This document shows positions 1-8,532 of a stretch of DNA of 27,802 bases, one piece after another. How positions within the stretch are numbered: position 1 is the first letter of the stretch; every line of letters begins with the position of its first letter. The notes beneath the pieces were generated by a model, which was not told the DNA's origin, ran no database searches, and worked only from the letters and a program-made list of their open reading frames with translations. The translations under genes and the position numbers were made by a program. This DNA comes from Planctomycetota bacterium (lineage in GTDB: Bacteria > Planctomycetota > GCA-002687715 > DRQF01), in contig WFTN01000262.1 in assembly GCA_015485455.1 (NCBI GenBank), forward strand, positions 1 to 27,802, given 5' to 3'.

Positions 1-939
1 GACAACGCTATTCGCATTGTCGTGGACGCAGATCCGCGAGTCTGGATTGGTGGTCTTCCGAAGGATCTGAAAGTCAGAATCTCAGGGCCAAAGAATCGCC
101 GAGAAGAGTTTCTGCGCAATCCTGTCATTCGCATTCATGTGAGACAAGAGCAAGTTCCTAACGGGGACCGGGCGGGCGAGCCTCACCCGATCAAGCTCGA
201 CGCTCAAGCATTCAAGACAGATATCGAAGGCATGTCCTTTGTGCTACTGCGAGAATTCAAAGTAGATGTGGACGAGATCATCACGGTCCCAGATGTCCCT
301 CTGAAACTGGCGACCCTCGAAGGTATCCCCAAGAATCGTATCGTTGATGACGAGAAAACCTACATCCAACCGGCCACCGCCACAGTTACCGGCCCAAGGC
401 ACCTCTTTTACCAACTTGGTAAGGACAAACCTGAGTTGACGGTAAAACCCACAAAAACCGGGAGCTTAAGAAGTGGTCGGTCTTATGACGTGGTCCTCGC
501 TGATGGTGGCGGAGCCATTAAGTTTGCCGATGGCAATGTGACTTATCAGGTCCACTTAGAACTGAAATCGCCACCACCGGTGTCGATTCAACTGGGGTCG
601 ATGAAGATTTATTGGTCGTTTACCGAAGACGTCCGGAATCAGCTGGCCCGCAATGAAGTCACCCTTAAGCGTACGCTCGATTTCGATGCGGTGAAAGTCA
701 CCGTGTCTGGACCACCCAATGCTCTTGAGCCCTTTCGGTCCAATGAGGGAAGAGATGCATTGAGGTCAAAGATTCGCATTATCGTGGATGCCAACGAAGC
801 TATCGGCGGAACCTTGAACGAGAAAGTGGAAGAGAGAATCCCTCTCGCGGTTCTGGGGTTGCCCGCTGGCCTTGAGGCTGAACTTTCTACCGAGTCGATC
901 TTGTTGACGATTCGCCGAACAAATTCTGAAAATAAATAA
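1..939 (+). CDS. YbbR-domain protein (CdaR-like), 5'-truncated by window edge
   Basis: The frame is open from base 1, so this is the C-terminal part of a longer protein; a GTG at 22 lies inside the gene and is not its real start. At least three tandem YbbR-like beta units are visible, each with a short hydrophobic strand pattern, a GP dipeptide (ISGPKN, VTGPRH, VSGPPN) and a closing valine-rich strand; IRIVVDA near the start is echoed by IRIIVDA near the end. YbbR/CdaR proteins are envelope-anchored regulators of the diadenylate cyclase CdaA, and the cdaA-cdaR-glmM order is widespread. Here glmM follows after 18 nt, which supports the assignment; cdaA would lie left of the window. The N-terminal membrane anchor is not visible. 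CdaR is the best guess but other multi-YbbR proteins exist. Confidence 0.8.
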   Translation, partial: DNAIRIVVDADPRVWIGGLPKDLKVRISGPKNRREEFLRNPVIRIHVRQEQVPNGDRAGEPHPIKLDAQAFKTDIEGMSFVLLREFKVDVDEIITVPDVPLKLATLEGIPKNRIVDDEKTYIQPATATVTGPRHLFYQLGKDKPELTVKPTKTGSLRSGRSYDVVLADGGGAIKFADGNVTYQVHLELKSPPPVSIQLGSMKIYWSFTEDVRNQLARNEVTLKRTLDFDAVKVTVSGPPNALEPFRSNEGRDALRSKIRIIVDANEAIGGTLNEKVEERIPLAVLGLPAGLEAELSTESILLTIRRTNSENK

Positions 940-957
940 TCACTTGGAAGACGAGAC

Positions 958-2319
958 GTGCACGCAAGACGCTATTTTGGAACCGACGGCATTCGTGATC
1001 TGGCGAACAGTGGCAATCTGTCTCCCGACATGGTTCTTCGTATTGGTCATGCCATCGGCAAAGTGACATTCGAAGACTTTCGGGGAGAAGGTCGACCATC
1101 AATTTTGATCGTTCGCGACACCCGGGTCTCTGGGCCGATGATTCAGGGCATCTTGGGCGGAGCGATCATGGCTCATGGCGTTGATGTCTATGATGGTGGG
1201 GTTTTGCCTACGCCTGCGGCAGCTCTTTTGGTGCGTCAAAAGAAATTTGACTTAGGCATAGTTGTTTCCGCATCCCACAACGCCATGCCAGACAATGGCA
1301 TTAAGATCTTTGGCGCTGACGGCCGGAAACTCTCGGATGACACGGAAATCCGCATTGAGAAGTTTATTGACCTTGCCGGTAGTCGAGATGTCGATTTTAC
1401 CGGTGCAGATATTGGTCGCCATATGCCCTTCCCAGAAGGTTTGGAGTTCTATCGGCAAGCCATGGTGGAAGATCTGTTTGCAGACTTAGATTTGTCAGGC
1501 AAGAAGATCGTCCTGGACTGCTCTTATGGATCTGGCAGCGTGGTTTCTAAGAGCATCTTGGAGGGTTTGGGCGCTGAAGTGATCGTCGTTCACGATCAGC
1601 CAACAGGCCTTAATATCAATGACGAAGCCGGAGTCTTTTTCGTCGGTCGTTTGGGCGAGATTGTTAAGAGAGAGCGGGCCATTTTTGGCATGGCATTAGA
1701 TGGGGATGCGGACCGAGTTCTTATGGTGGACGAACTCGGAGAAGTTCAAGACGGCGATCGTATCTTAGCGATCTTGGCTCAACGTTTAGAGCCGGGTAAC
1801 CGTCAGCTCGTGGCCACGGTCATGAGCAACATGGGACTGAAGGTCTTGCTGAAGTCTCTCGATGTCACCATGCACGAGACCCCGGTGGGCGACCGTTATG
1901 TAGCAGAAAGAATGGAAACCTCCGGTGCTAAAGTAGGGGGCGAACAAAGCGGCCACATCATCTTCCATGAGGATAGTCGTTGGTTTGGCGATGGAGTCTA
2001 CACGGCTTTGCAAGTCGCTCGGGTGAGTGAGCAGGAGAAAAAAACTCTGTCTCAATTGGCCGGGGCTATGGAGCAGTTTCCCCAAATTTTGGAAAATGTG
2101 AAGGTGGTTGAAAAACCGCCGATTACAGAGTTACCAACAGTGCAAGACGCCATTCGCCAAGCCCAAATAAAGCTTGGGGACGAAGGGCGGATTCTTGTAC
2201 GCTACTCCGGAACTGAGATGTTAGCTCGGGTGATGGTGGAAGGCCGTGATCAACAAAGTATCACTGCCATTGCCAATGATATTGCGGGGGTTCTCGCTGA
2301 CGAGATCGGGGCTAAATAA
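958..2319 (+). CDS. glmM: Phosphoglucosamine mutase GlmM
   Basis: Converts glucosamine-6-phosphate to glucosamine-1-phosphate in the cytosol, feeding UDP-GlcNAc for murein and lipid A. All four signature loops of the alpha-D-phosphohexomutase family are present: the phosphoserine loop SASHN (104-108, catalytic Ser106), the metal loop DGDADR (248-253), the sugar-specificity loop GGEQSGH (327-333) and the phosphate-binding loop RYSGTE (415-420). The 453-aa length matches GlmM (about 445-450). The start is GTG at 958, giving the canonical FGTDGIRD N-terminus, with GGAAGACGAG just upstream. It sits 18 nt after the YbbR gene, so the two are probably co-transcribed. The GGEQSGH loop favours GlmM over a phosphomannomutase. 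Confidence 0.96.
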   Translation: MHARRYFGTDGIRDLANSGNLSPDMVLRIGHAIGKVTFEDFRGEGRPSILIVRDTRVSGPMIQGILGGAIMAHGVDVYDGGVLPTPAAALLVRQKKFDLGIVVSASHNAMPDNGIKIFGADGRKLSDDTEIRIEKFIDLAGSRDVDFTGADIGRHMPFPEGLEFYRQAMVEDLFADLDLSGKKIVLDCSYGSGSVVSKSILEGLGAEVIVVHDQPTGLNINDEAGVFFVGRLGEIVKRERAIFGMALDGDADRVLMVDELGEVQDGDRILAILAQRLEPGNRQLVATVMSNMGLKVLLKSLDVTMHETPVGDRYVAERMETSGAKVGGEQSGHIIFHEDSRWFGDGVYTALQVARVSEQEKKTLSQLAGAMEQFPQILENVKVVEKPPITELPTVQDAIRQAQIKLGDEGRILVRYSGTEMLARVMVEGRDQQSITAIANDIAGVLADEIGAK

Positions 2320-2336
2320 TAGCTAGGGACTAATCG

Positions 2337-2371
2337 CTGTTTCTGCCCAACCTGAGCAGTTTACGAAACAG
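2337..2371. repeat. Inverted repeat between convergent genes
   Basis: Perfect 7-bp arms CTGTTTC (2337-2343) and GAAACAG (2365-2371) flank a 21-nt centre, in the 52-nt gap between the convergent glmM and small membrane-protein genes. There is no U-tract on either side, so it is only a weak candidate for a shared transcription end or mRNA-stabilising hairpin. Confidence 0.35.
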
Positions 2372-2536
2372 TCACCATCCACCGATAGCGGCGTGAAAGA
2401 ACACGATGCCAACGAGGATAAGGGGAAGGCGCAACCAGCCAGAATTGAAATCGCCCAAAACAGCCAAGGCGAAGCAAGTGACCCCAAGGATGGTGACGCC
2501 GATTCGCTCCCAGCTTTTCAAATTCGGATCTAACAT
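2372..2536 (-). CDS. Small two-helix membrane protein, third gene of MerR/GyrI operon
   Basis: A 54-codon frame starting with ATG at 2536 and ending in TGA at 2372-2374. A strong ribosome-binding site (GGAGAAGG) lies just upstream of the ATG. The protein starts MLDPNLKSWERIG, followed by two hydrophobic stretches, about residues 12-28 and 36-50, separated by GDFNSGWLR, and ends AAIGGW. The layout resembles small DUF2892/YgaP-like inner-membrane proteins (short polar N-terminus with ER, then a two-helix hairpin), but I cannot assign a family. It lies 19 nt downstream of the GyrI-like gene on the same strand, so it is likely co-transcribed and under the MerR-type promoter. It could be a target or partner of that regulator, for example a small efflux or envelope component; that role is inference. 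Confidence 0.7.
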   Translation of the reverse strand: MLDPNLKSWERIGVTILGVTCFALAVLGDFNSGWLRLPLILVGIVFFHAAIGGW

Positions 2537-2555
2537 GGTCGACCTTCTCCGTATG

Positions 2556-3053
2556 TCATTCTTCTACTAGCATCTGTATTTCAGTGAGATACTTGCTGGG
2601 GTTACCCTTGAAGATCATGCCTGGCCCTTTGATGTAGACTTCCCGTGATGGCCTTTTGATCGTAAGCCCTTGCGCTTTGACGTGGGTCATGAGTTTGTCA
2701 TAGGACAAGTTGATGTTGTCATAGGGGCCCCGGTGTAGCAACGTAAAAGCTCGACCTCCGGGAATTTCTCGTACGGAAACTTCTTTGGCTTTCTTTTCTT
2801 TTCGAATTGGCATGCAGGCTTCGAAATCTGCTCCGTCTTCCTGGTATTCTTCATCATAGAACAAGCCTAATGGGCGTCCTTTGATATTGAAACCCATGGC
2901 TGATCCCACCTTAGAAAAACCGCTGCCAATGTCTTCATAGCGCCCTTTCATGCGAAAACCAGCGATCAGGACGGACGGGAGAGTCTTTTCTTCTACTTCA
3001 AAGTTTGAGTTTGTCATGACGAGCTTGGCCTCTTCTTCCTTTTCTACAATCAT
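2556..3053 (-). CDS. GyrI-like/AraC effector-binding domain protein
   Basis: A 165-aa soluble protein made almost entirely of one GyrI-like small-molecule-binding domain: strand FEVEEKTLPSVLIAGFR (18-34), the YEDIG element (39-43), a central DFEACMPIRK strand (76-85), and the C-terminal half with RGPYDNI (108-114), PSREVY (135-140) and YLTEIQ (155-160). Such domains bind hydrophobic drugs or ligands, alone or fused to MerR/AraC DNA-binding domains. The ATG at 3053 is in the same frame as the upstream MerR gene, separated from its TGA by a single GAC codon. An alternative start is Met13 (ATG at 3017), preceded by GGAAGAAGAGG. It probably works with the MerR-type protein as its ligand sensor, either as a separate subunit or, before the TGA arose, as the C-terminal half of one BmrR-like polypeptide. 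Confidence 0.85.
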   Translation of the reverse strand: MIVEKEEEAKLVMTNSNFEVEEKTLPSVLIAGFRMKGRYEDIGSGFSKVGSAMGFNIKGRPLGLFYDEEYQEDGADFEACMPIRKEKKAKEVSVREIPGGRAFTLLHRGPYDNINLSYDKLMTHVKAQGLTIKRPSREVYIKGPGMIFKGNPSKYLTEIQMLVEE

Positions 3054-3056
3054 GTC

Positions 3057-3365
3057 TCATGTCTTAAGGAGTTCCCGGTCGTTTTGCACCCGCTGAGTGA
3101 GCACATCGTGCCGCCGTCTTAGGAACTCGAGGATGTCTGCGTCATCATCAAGCTCCTTGAGCATTCCCATGATTTCAGCAATCGGGAATTCAAGATGTCG
3201 CAGGCGGGAAACGACCCGAGCTGTGTCCAGATTCCTGCTGTCGTAGTAGCGGTAGCCTGATTCTTGATCGACGACCGAAGGGACCAAGAGGCCCTTCTCG
3301 TGGTAGAAGCGCAACGTCTTGACTGAGAGGCTGGTGAGCCTTGAGAATTCACCAATTGTGTGCAC
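3057..3365 (-). CDS. MerR-family DNA-binding protein lacking a sensor domain
   Basis: A 102-aa protein with the MerR winged-helix fold: TIGEFSRLTSLSVKTLRFYH (3-22), the wing GYRYYD (37-42), a second helix pair RLRHLEFPIAEI (54-65) and the start of the long dimerisation helix (about 75-102). It ends where BmrR-type regulators continue into the effector-binding domain, and that domain is encoded immediately downstream in the same frame after one TGA. The start is GTG at 3365, with GGAG about 8 nt upstream. MerR proteins bind the over-long spacer of their own promoters and untwist it on activation; such a promoter is visible at 3397-3427. Whether the protein works alone, pairs with the separate GyrI-like protein, or is a disrupted regulator cannot be settled from the sequence. 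Confidence 0.85.
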   Translation of the reverse strand: MHTIGEFSRLTSLSVKTLRFYHEKGLLVPSVVDQESGYRYYDSRNLDTARVVSRLRHLEFPIAEIMGMLKELDDDADILEFLRRRHDVLTQRVQNDRELLKT

Positions 3366-3396
3366 TGTGGAGTCTCCAATGAGTTGCTACCAAAGG

Positions 3397-3427
3397 AGTC
3401 TAAGGGATCCACCAAGGGGAGGGTCAA
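3397..3427 (-). promoter_or_regulatory. MerR-type promoter with 19-bp spacer
   Basis: On the minus strand, -35 TTGACC (3422-3427) and -10 TAGACT (3397-3402) are separated by exactly 19 bp, the over-long spacing characteristic of MerR-activated promoters. The spacer begins CTCCCCTTGGTGG, resembling the CCTCCCCTT-type operators of CueR/BmrR-like regulators and forming an imperfect dyad. It lies 31 nt upstream of the merR GTG start, so autoregulation of the operon is likely. Confidence 0.7.
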
Positions 3428-3556
3428 GGTCTATTTGTTGGCGTCGTTGAATATTGACCTGAGTCATGATTGACCCTTCTCGCAGCGCTTGGAATCCATG
3501 GGCTCTCTTTTCTCCCGCTTTTTTTCGTGAGATTGTGGTCGTTGCGCTGCTTAGAA

Positions 3557-3576
3557 CATGGGGGACATCCCCCGTG
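3557..3576. repeat. GC-rich inverted repeat upstream of alr
   Basis: Arms CATGGGGGA (3557-3565) and TCCCCCGTG (3568-3576) with a 2-bp centre form a near-perfect palindrome with one mismatch per arm, 35 nt upstream of the alanine racemase start. The short centre makes a DNA operator more likely than an RNA hairpin. No regulator is identified. Confidence 0.4.
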
Positions 3577-3611
3577 GGCGCTAAACTCAAGTCTGGAGTT
3601 CTTCATCTGGG

Positions 3612-4802
3612 ATGGTCATGAATCAATCTGTTTCACCACAAATGCGCGCCTGGGCTGAGGTCGATTTGGGCAGCGTCGAAAGAAACGCTGGTAGGATTTT
3701 GGCTTTGAATCCGGGATCTTCTTTGATCGGCGTGATCAAGGCCGATGCCTATGGGCATGGTGCTGTGCCGATTGCCAGAACCCTGGAGCGTTTGGGGGCG
3801 GTGATGGTAGGGGTCGGCGATTCCCGAGAAGCCATCCAACTCATACACGGTGGTATTAAGATGCCTATCCTCATCTTGGGGGCCATTGTTGATGGTGAGA
3901 TGGACACGGTGATCGCCCACGACATCCGAAGTACCATTCATTCGAAGGACCGGATGCTGGCTTTGGCGGCGGAGGCTAAGCGGCAAGGACGGGTGCACCA
4001 TGTCCATTTGAAAGTCGATTCTGGCATGGCGAGGCTCGGCATGCTCCCAGACCGGGCAGTTCAAGTGGCGGAAGCCATCCATCAATCTGATGACTTGGTG
4101 TTGGAAGGTCTCTGCACTCATTTTTCGAATCCCCACTTGGACTATGTCGGCGACACGAATAACCAGCTTCGGGTATTTCGAGCAGTTCATCAGGAGGTTG
4201 TGGCACGTTGTGGGCCAATTCCTCTGGTTCACACCAAGAACACGGCGGCGAGTTGGAATCCGGATGTCCAAGATGACTGTGGCACAGCTATTCGGCCCGG
4301 GGCTGCTCTTTATGGCATCCCTGGGCCGACAGAAAAGCCTTATCCCTTTGAACATGCCATGACGCTGAAGACGCAGGTCATTTTTCTCAAGGACGTGCCT
4401 GCGGGCACTGCTGTGGGCTACTCGGGGCACTTTATCACGAAACGACCGTCTCGCCTGGCGACGATTCCCTTGGGCTACAACGACGGTTTGCCCTTGGGGG
4501 CCCATCAGGGCGGCTACACCATCATCGATGGGAAAGTGGCGCCCATCTGCGGGGAAGTTTCTATGGACTACACCACTTTAGATGTCACCGATATCCCAGG
4601 ATGTCAGGTGGGGGCCATTGCCACCGTGTTTGGACGGGGTGAGGATGGCGAGCTCACCCTCGTGGAATTGGCCAAACTGAGCGGTACCTCCAATTACGCT
4701 GTTACTTGTGGCATCGGCAAGCGTGTCCATCGGGTTTATGTCACGTCGACTTTATCCCGTCATGACGGGTCTAAGATCTCTTCTGCGGTAGCCGAAACTT
4801 GA
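3612..4802 (+). CDS. alr: Alanine racemase
   Basis: A PLP-dependent fold-type III enzyme that interconverts L- and D-alanine for peptidoglycan. The PLP lysine lies in IKADAYGHG (Lys43) and the opposing catalytic tyrosine in AVGYSGHF (Tyr270). Also present are KVDSGMARLG (134-143), the phosphate-binding IRPGAALYG (227-235) and GEVSMDYT (314-321). The N-terminal TIM barrel runs to about residue 240, followed by the C-terminal beta domain. The 396-aa length is slightly above the usual 360-380 because of a polar C-terminal tail. Start ATG 3612 or ATG 3618 are both possible; GGAG at 3595-3598 is somewhat distant from either. The gene is divergent from the MerR operon and separated by 214 nt from the following gene, so probably monocistronic. 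Confidence 0.95.
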   Translation: MVMNQSVSPQMRAWAEVDLGSVERNAGRILALNPGSSLIGVIKADAYGHGAVPIARTLERLGAVMVGVGDSREAIQLIHGGIKMPILILGAIVDGEMDTVIAHDIRSTIHSKDRMLALAAEAKRQGRVHHVHLKVDSGMARLGMLPDRAVQVAEAIHQSDDLVLEGLCTHFSNPHLDYVGDTNNQLRVFRAVHQEVVARCGPIPLVHTKNTAASWNPDVQDDCGTAIRPGAALYGIPGPTEKPYPFEHAMTLKTQVIFLKDVPAGTAVGYSGHFITKRPSRLATIPLGYNDGLPLGAHQGGYTIIDGKVAPICGEVSMDYTTLDVTDIPGCQVGAIATVFGRGEDGELTLVELAKLSGTSNYAVTCGIGKRVHRVYVTSTLSRHDGSKISSAVAET

Positions 4803-4852
4803 TCTCTTGAGTTTTCTTCCTGATTCAACGTGGGGTAGTCGCCGTAAGTCAT

Positions 4853-4881
4853 TTGTTTACAATGTCTTGTGTCGGTAATCT
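4853..4881 (+). promoter_or_regulatory. Candidate sigma70-type promoter for the asmA-like/manC/ruvX operon
   Basis: TTGTTT (4853-4858) and TAATCT (4876-4881) are separated by 17 bp, in the 214-nt gap before the AsmA-like gene. This implies a leader of about 130 nt. The match is moderate and unverified. Confidence 0.4.
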
Positions 4882-5016
4882 GAATTATTCTGATCCCATC
4901 AAGAATAGACCTACCGCAGACGTACAACTGGCATCGAGAGCGGACTCACGCTAAAGTCTGATGGTTGGCTCCTTGAAGGAGAATTCAGCCAGCAGCGAGG
5001 TGGCCAGAGGGATTGT

Positions 5017-8000
5017 ATGAAGCGTCGGTATTTCTATCTCTTGACGATCATCTTCTTGCTTGGATGCCTCGCTCTGGACTTCTACACCGCGAAGAATGCC
5101 CGCAAGCTGCAAAATCTTGTCCGCAGTGAGCTAGGGAAAGTCCTCAAGGCCCCGGCGTTCGCTCAGGTTCGCATGGTGGGCCCCACACAGTTTGAACTCT
5201 ACGACATTGAGATCATGCGAGAGACAGGGAGCAACGATGAGATTCTCGTTTGCCCCTCTGCCACAATCACCCTGGATTGGTTCAAGGCACTGTGGGGCGA
5301 TGTTCGGGTGAAGACCGTTTTCTTCCAAGACCCAGAAGTTCATCTTTATTGGGAGCGTGGTGAGTTGAGCTTGCCGCGGGTGTTCTCGACTCCTGACAAT
5401 GAAGATGATTCTGGCTTGGGCATCTTGCCTCAGATCGCTGTCAAGGGATTGAGCGTCTTCTTTCATGATGCGCCTTTCTGGGCTGGCCCTGAAGTGGCTA
5501 TCTCCAACATCGATATTGGTATTACACCTAATATCATGAAGAACTATCCCTACCATCTGCAAGGCTCGATCCATGACCGAGTCTTTGGTGCATTCGAATT
5601 GGCCGCCGACTTTGGCAAGGCGCCTCTCAAAGGTGAGGTTGTGCATCGCTCTTTTCGGCTGAAGAAAGAAGCTCTCGATCAACTGAACGAATCGTTGAGT
5701 AAACCGCTCAATAATATTGCAATCTCAGGAGGAAACATCGGCGTCAAGGTTGAGTTCTGGGCCGACGATGCTCTTGATCGAGTGAACTCCCGATTAACCA
5801 CAACGTTTGATGAAGTGTCAGTTGGCTACCGCGAATGGCCCCTGGGAATCACTGACCTCAATGGCGTTGTGACTCTGGAAGACCTGCAGCTTGAAGCGGA
5901 CGGTCTGGAGTTCAAGCTATCCGGCGCTCAGGTAACAGTCGATTCTGCCATCGTTGACTTGGTGCCATCCGAACCAGAGTTTCGCATTGTTGGGGATATG
6001 CGAGAGCTCTTTGTTGACAACAAGTTCGTTCGCGATCTCGAAGGTTTGCAAGTAGATCCTTTTATTGATGTGGCCGAGTCTTTGGAGGCTCTCGGGGCTC
6101 ACGGCAAAGTCGATGTGGATTTCAATCTGTCCCAGAATGCCGAAGATAATTTCGACGGCGTTAAGGTGGACATCGTTGCCCAGTTCCGTGGGGCTGATCT
6201 GATGTTTCGCGGCTATTACGACAAGAAAACAGGCGAACGTGAAGGCTACCCTTACCCTTTGAAGAAGGTGGTAGGCACCGTCCACATTGGCAACAACCGC
6301 CTCGACTTCCGCGACTTAAGTTCAACTGTGCGCTCCCCAGATTTGGTCGCCAATGGGTCGGTTACCTATGGGGAAGCAGATTTTAGCTATGACATCGATA
6401 TTCGTGGCTACGACGTCCGGCTAGATGAGAAGGTCAGACAGACTCTGCCCCCAGATGTGCGGGAAGTCTATGACAGTTATGCACCATCTGGGCCAGTTAA
6501 TTTTACCCTTCAGATTCAACGTCCTCCCAAGACGGAATCCCCAGATCTCCACTTGGACGTGGAGCTGAAGGGTTGCGCGGCATTGCCGCAGCTCTTTCCT
6601 TATCGTTTGGAAGACCTGCGAGGACATCTCATTTTTGGCAAAGAGGGCGGTACTCTCATCAGTGGTATCACTGCCGCCCATGGTGGCGCCTCCTTTGACA
6701 TCGAAGGTCTCCTCGATCACCAAGGTGACGAGGACGGGCCGGCCTACAACCTCACGATTGGCGTTGACGATCTTCAAGTGAACGAGGAACTCATGACGGG
6801 CATTAGTCGGGAATTCCCCGACATCGCTTCGGAGCTTCGGCGTTATGGTTTCTCTGGCAAGATCGACTTTGATTGTTCGATCAACTCTAAGGAAGAAGGG
6901 GCACTCAATGTGTTCCAAGCAGAACTTAAGGGTCTTCGCTTCTGCTATGAGAAGTTCCCGAATGCGATTTGTACCGACCTCTTCGGGCAAGTTTTCGTGC
7001 AGGGGGATCGCCTTGACTTTAATCGCACCACATTCCAATTGTGCGGCAGTGAGATGGCGGCATCTGGCTGGGTCAACTTGGGGGAAATAGCGGGGCACGA
7101 CATTGAGATCACATCAAAAGACTTCGCCATAACACCGAAAGCAATTGAAATTGCCACGGACGCGGCCCCGTCTATTCGAGAGCTCGATGACATACTCGAC
7201 ATCACCGGCAACATCAGCCTTGGACTCAGAATCCGCTCTTCGCCCCAAGGCAATATTTTCCGTACCAATTTGACGGCCCAAGGACTGACGATCGCATTGC
7301 CTGAATACAACTTGGAGGCCAAGTCTGTTTATGGGTCACTCGAGATTGATGGCGATGACCTTAATTTCAAAGGCTGGACCGGTGTCATCCCCTATGGTTC
7401 ATCAGACCCCAAGTCACCAGCCTTCGAGTTCAGTGTTAACAGTGGACATTTCAACACGCGGTCCGACGGAGCTCGGTTGAATCTCCATCACATTGGTTTT
7501 GACAACCTCTTGTTGGATGAGCGCCTTCGGGATCGTCTGCCCGATGACATCGCGGAGCAACTCAAAGACTTCAAGCTGGCAGGCCATCTCAAAGGCAAGA
7601 TCGACAGTTTCTTTTACGCTCAAGATAACGTGATCTTCAGTGGTGAAGTGACAACGACGCATGTCCGCGCCGATCCTGGTGTGCCCTTTGCCATCAATCA
7701 CGGAACTATTGTTATTGAGGACGCCCAGGTCAGCACCGAGAGTTTTAATCTAGAAGGAACACTGGAAGATGCGGATCTTGAGATCCAGGGCTTTCCAGTT
7801 ACTTCGAGCTCGGCGATTTTTCAGCTCAATCAGAGGTCTTTTGCTTTTCGTGAATTCGCTGGCGATTGCCTTGGAGGAAAAATCAACCCAGTCCAAAGCT
7901 ATTTCACTTATGTGCATGGGGGTGATGAGACCTTTGACACTTCGATTTCCCTCAAAAACTTAGACCTTTCCAAATTGGCTCGATCGATGGGAGCCAACGC

Positions 8001-8532
8001 TGATTCCGTCGTCGGCAAGAGCGACGGTTGGGCTCGCCTCAATGGTATTCTCACGGACCATGCGACATTTGAAGGGGCTGGAGAGGTTTGGGTGTCAGGT
8101 GAGAAACTCTATGAACTCCCGATTTTGGCGAGTATTTTGCAATTCGTGAATTTCGATTTTCTCATCCGAGCCGGTGGGCAAGAGCAGCGAGCCCATTTCA
8201 ATGTGACAATCGAGGATGAGTCTATCGCTATTGAGAATGCTCGATTTGAAGGTCCTGGCATTGCTTTGGATGGCGGGGGCCATATCGGATTCGATGGCGT
8301 GGCCCAGCTTGAGTTCACCCCTACAATCATCAAATTGCTCGATGGCATTCCTGTCCTTGGGGACATCGTCAACGTAGTGACAGGCTTCCTCGTGAGTAAG
8401 ATCAAGATCTCGGGTCCCTTGGAAGATTTAAGAGCCGAAGGTGATAACTACCTCACGGAACTTCTTCCGGGCGAAAAAGACACTGGGCGAAGACTAAAGA
8501 CGATGCCCCTAAAAGTTGATACGCGAAACTAA
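5017..8532 (+). CDS. AsmA/TamB-like envelope protein
   Basis: A 1171-aa protein with one N-terminal membrane segment (about residues 5-21) and then an almost uninterrupted series of beta-strand repeats, the layout of AsmA-like bridge proteins that span the periplasm and are linked to lipid transport or outer-membrane assembly. The N-terminal 130 residues follow the AsmA pattern. The last 170 or so (about 985-1150) match the AsmA-like C-terminal domain, including LYELPILAS, a VTIEDESIAIENARFEGPG strand pair and LLDGIPVLGDIVN. LLGC at 14-17 gives a marginal lipobox, so lipidation is possible but a plain anchor is more likely. ATG 5017 follows AGAGGG. The TAA stop shares its last base with the ATG of the next gene (TAATG), implying translational coupling. 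The cargo cannot be inferred. Confidence 0.85.
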   Translation: MKRRYFYLLTIIFLLGCLALDFYTAKNARKLQNLVRSELGKVLKAPAFAQVRMVGPTQFELYDIEIMRETGSNDEILVCPSATITLDWFKALWGDVRVKTVFFQDPEVHLYWERGELSLPRVFSTPDNEDDSGLGILPQIAVKGLSVFFHDAPFWAGPEVAISNIDIGITPNIMKNYPYHLQGSIHDRVFGAFELAADFGKAPLKGEVVHRSFRLKKEALDQLNESLSKPLNNIAISGGNIGVKVEFWADDALDRVNSRLTTTFDEVSVGYREWPLGITDLNGVVTLEDLQLEADGLEFKLSGAQVTVDSAIVDLVPSEPEFRIVGDMRELFVDNKFVRDLEGLQVDPFIDVAESLEALGAHGKVDVDFNLSQNAEDNFDGVKVDIVAQFRGADLMFRGYYDKKTGEREGYPYPLKKVVGTVHIGNNRLDFRDLSSTVRSPDLVANGSVTYGEADFSYDIDIRGYDVRLDEKVRQTLPPDVREVYDSYAPSGPVNFTLQIQRPPKTESPDLHLDVELKGCAALPQLFPYRLEDLRGHLIFGKEGGTLISGITAAHGGASFDIEGLLDHQGDEDGPAYNLTIGVDDLQVNEELMTGISREFPDIASELRRYGFSGKIDFDCSINSKEEGALNVFQAELKGLRFCYEKFPNAICTDLFGQVFVQGDRLDFNRTTFQLCGSEMAASGWVNLGEIAGHDIEITSKDFAITPKAIEIATDAAPSIRELDDILDITGNISLGLRIRSSPQGNIFRTNLTAQGLTIALPEYNLEAKSVYGSLEIDGDDLNFKGWTGVIPYGSSDPKSPAFEFSVNSGHFNTRSDGARLNLHHIGFDNLLLDERLRDRLPDDIAEQLKDFKLAGHLKGKIDSFFYAQDNVIFSGEVTTTHVRADPGVPFAINHGTIVIEDAQVSTESFNLEGTLEDADLEIQGFPVTSSSAIFQLNQRSFAFREFAGDCLGGKINPVQSYFTYVHGGDETFDTSISLKNLDLSKLARSMGANADSVVGKSDGWARLNGILTDHATFEGAGEVWVSGEKLYELPILASILQFVNFDFLIRAGGQEQRAHFNVTIEDESIAIENARFEGPGIALDGGGHIGFDGVAQLEFTPTIIKLLDGIPVLGDIVNVVTGFLVSKIKISGPLEDLRAEGDNYLTELLPGEKDTGRRLKTMPLKVDTRN

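Noticed and set aside
3057..3059. TGA as selenocysteine or reassigned codon in the MerR-GyrI frame
   Set aside because: TGA ends several clear genes in the window, no SECIS-like hairpin follows, and the position is a linker helix, not a redox site.
3633..4505. 290-codon open frame antisense to alanine racemase
   Set aside because: Low-complexity, Arg/His-rich reading with no recognisable motif, fully opposite a well supported gene; a codon-bias shadow.
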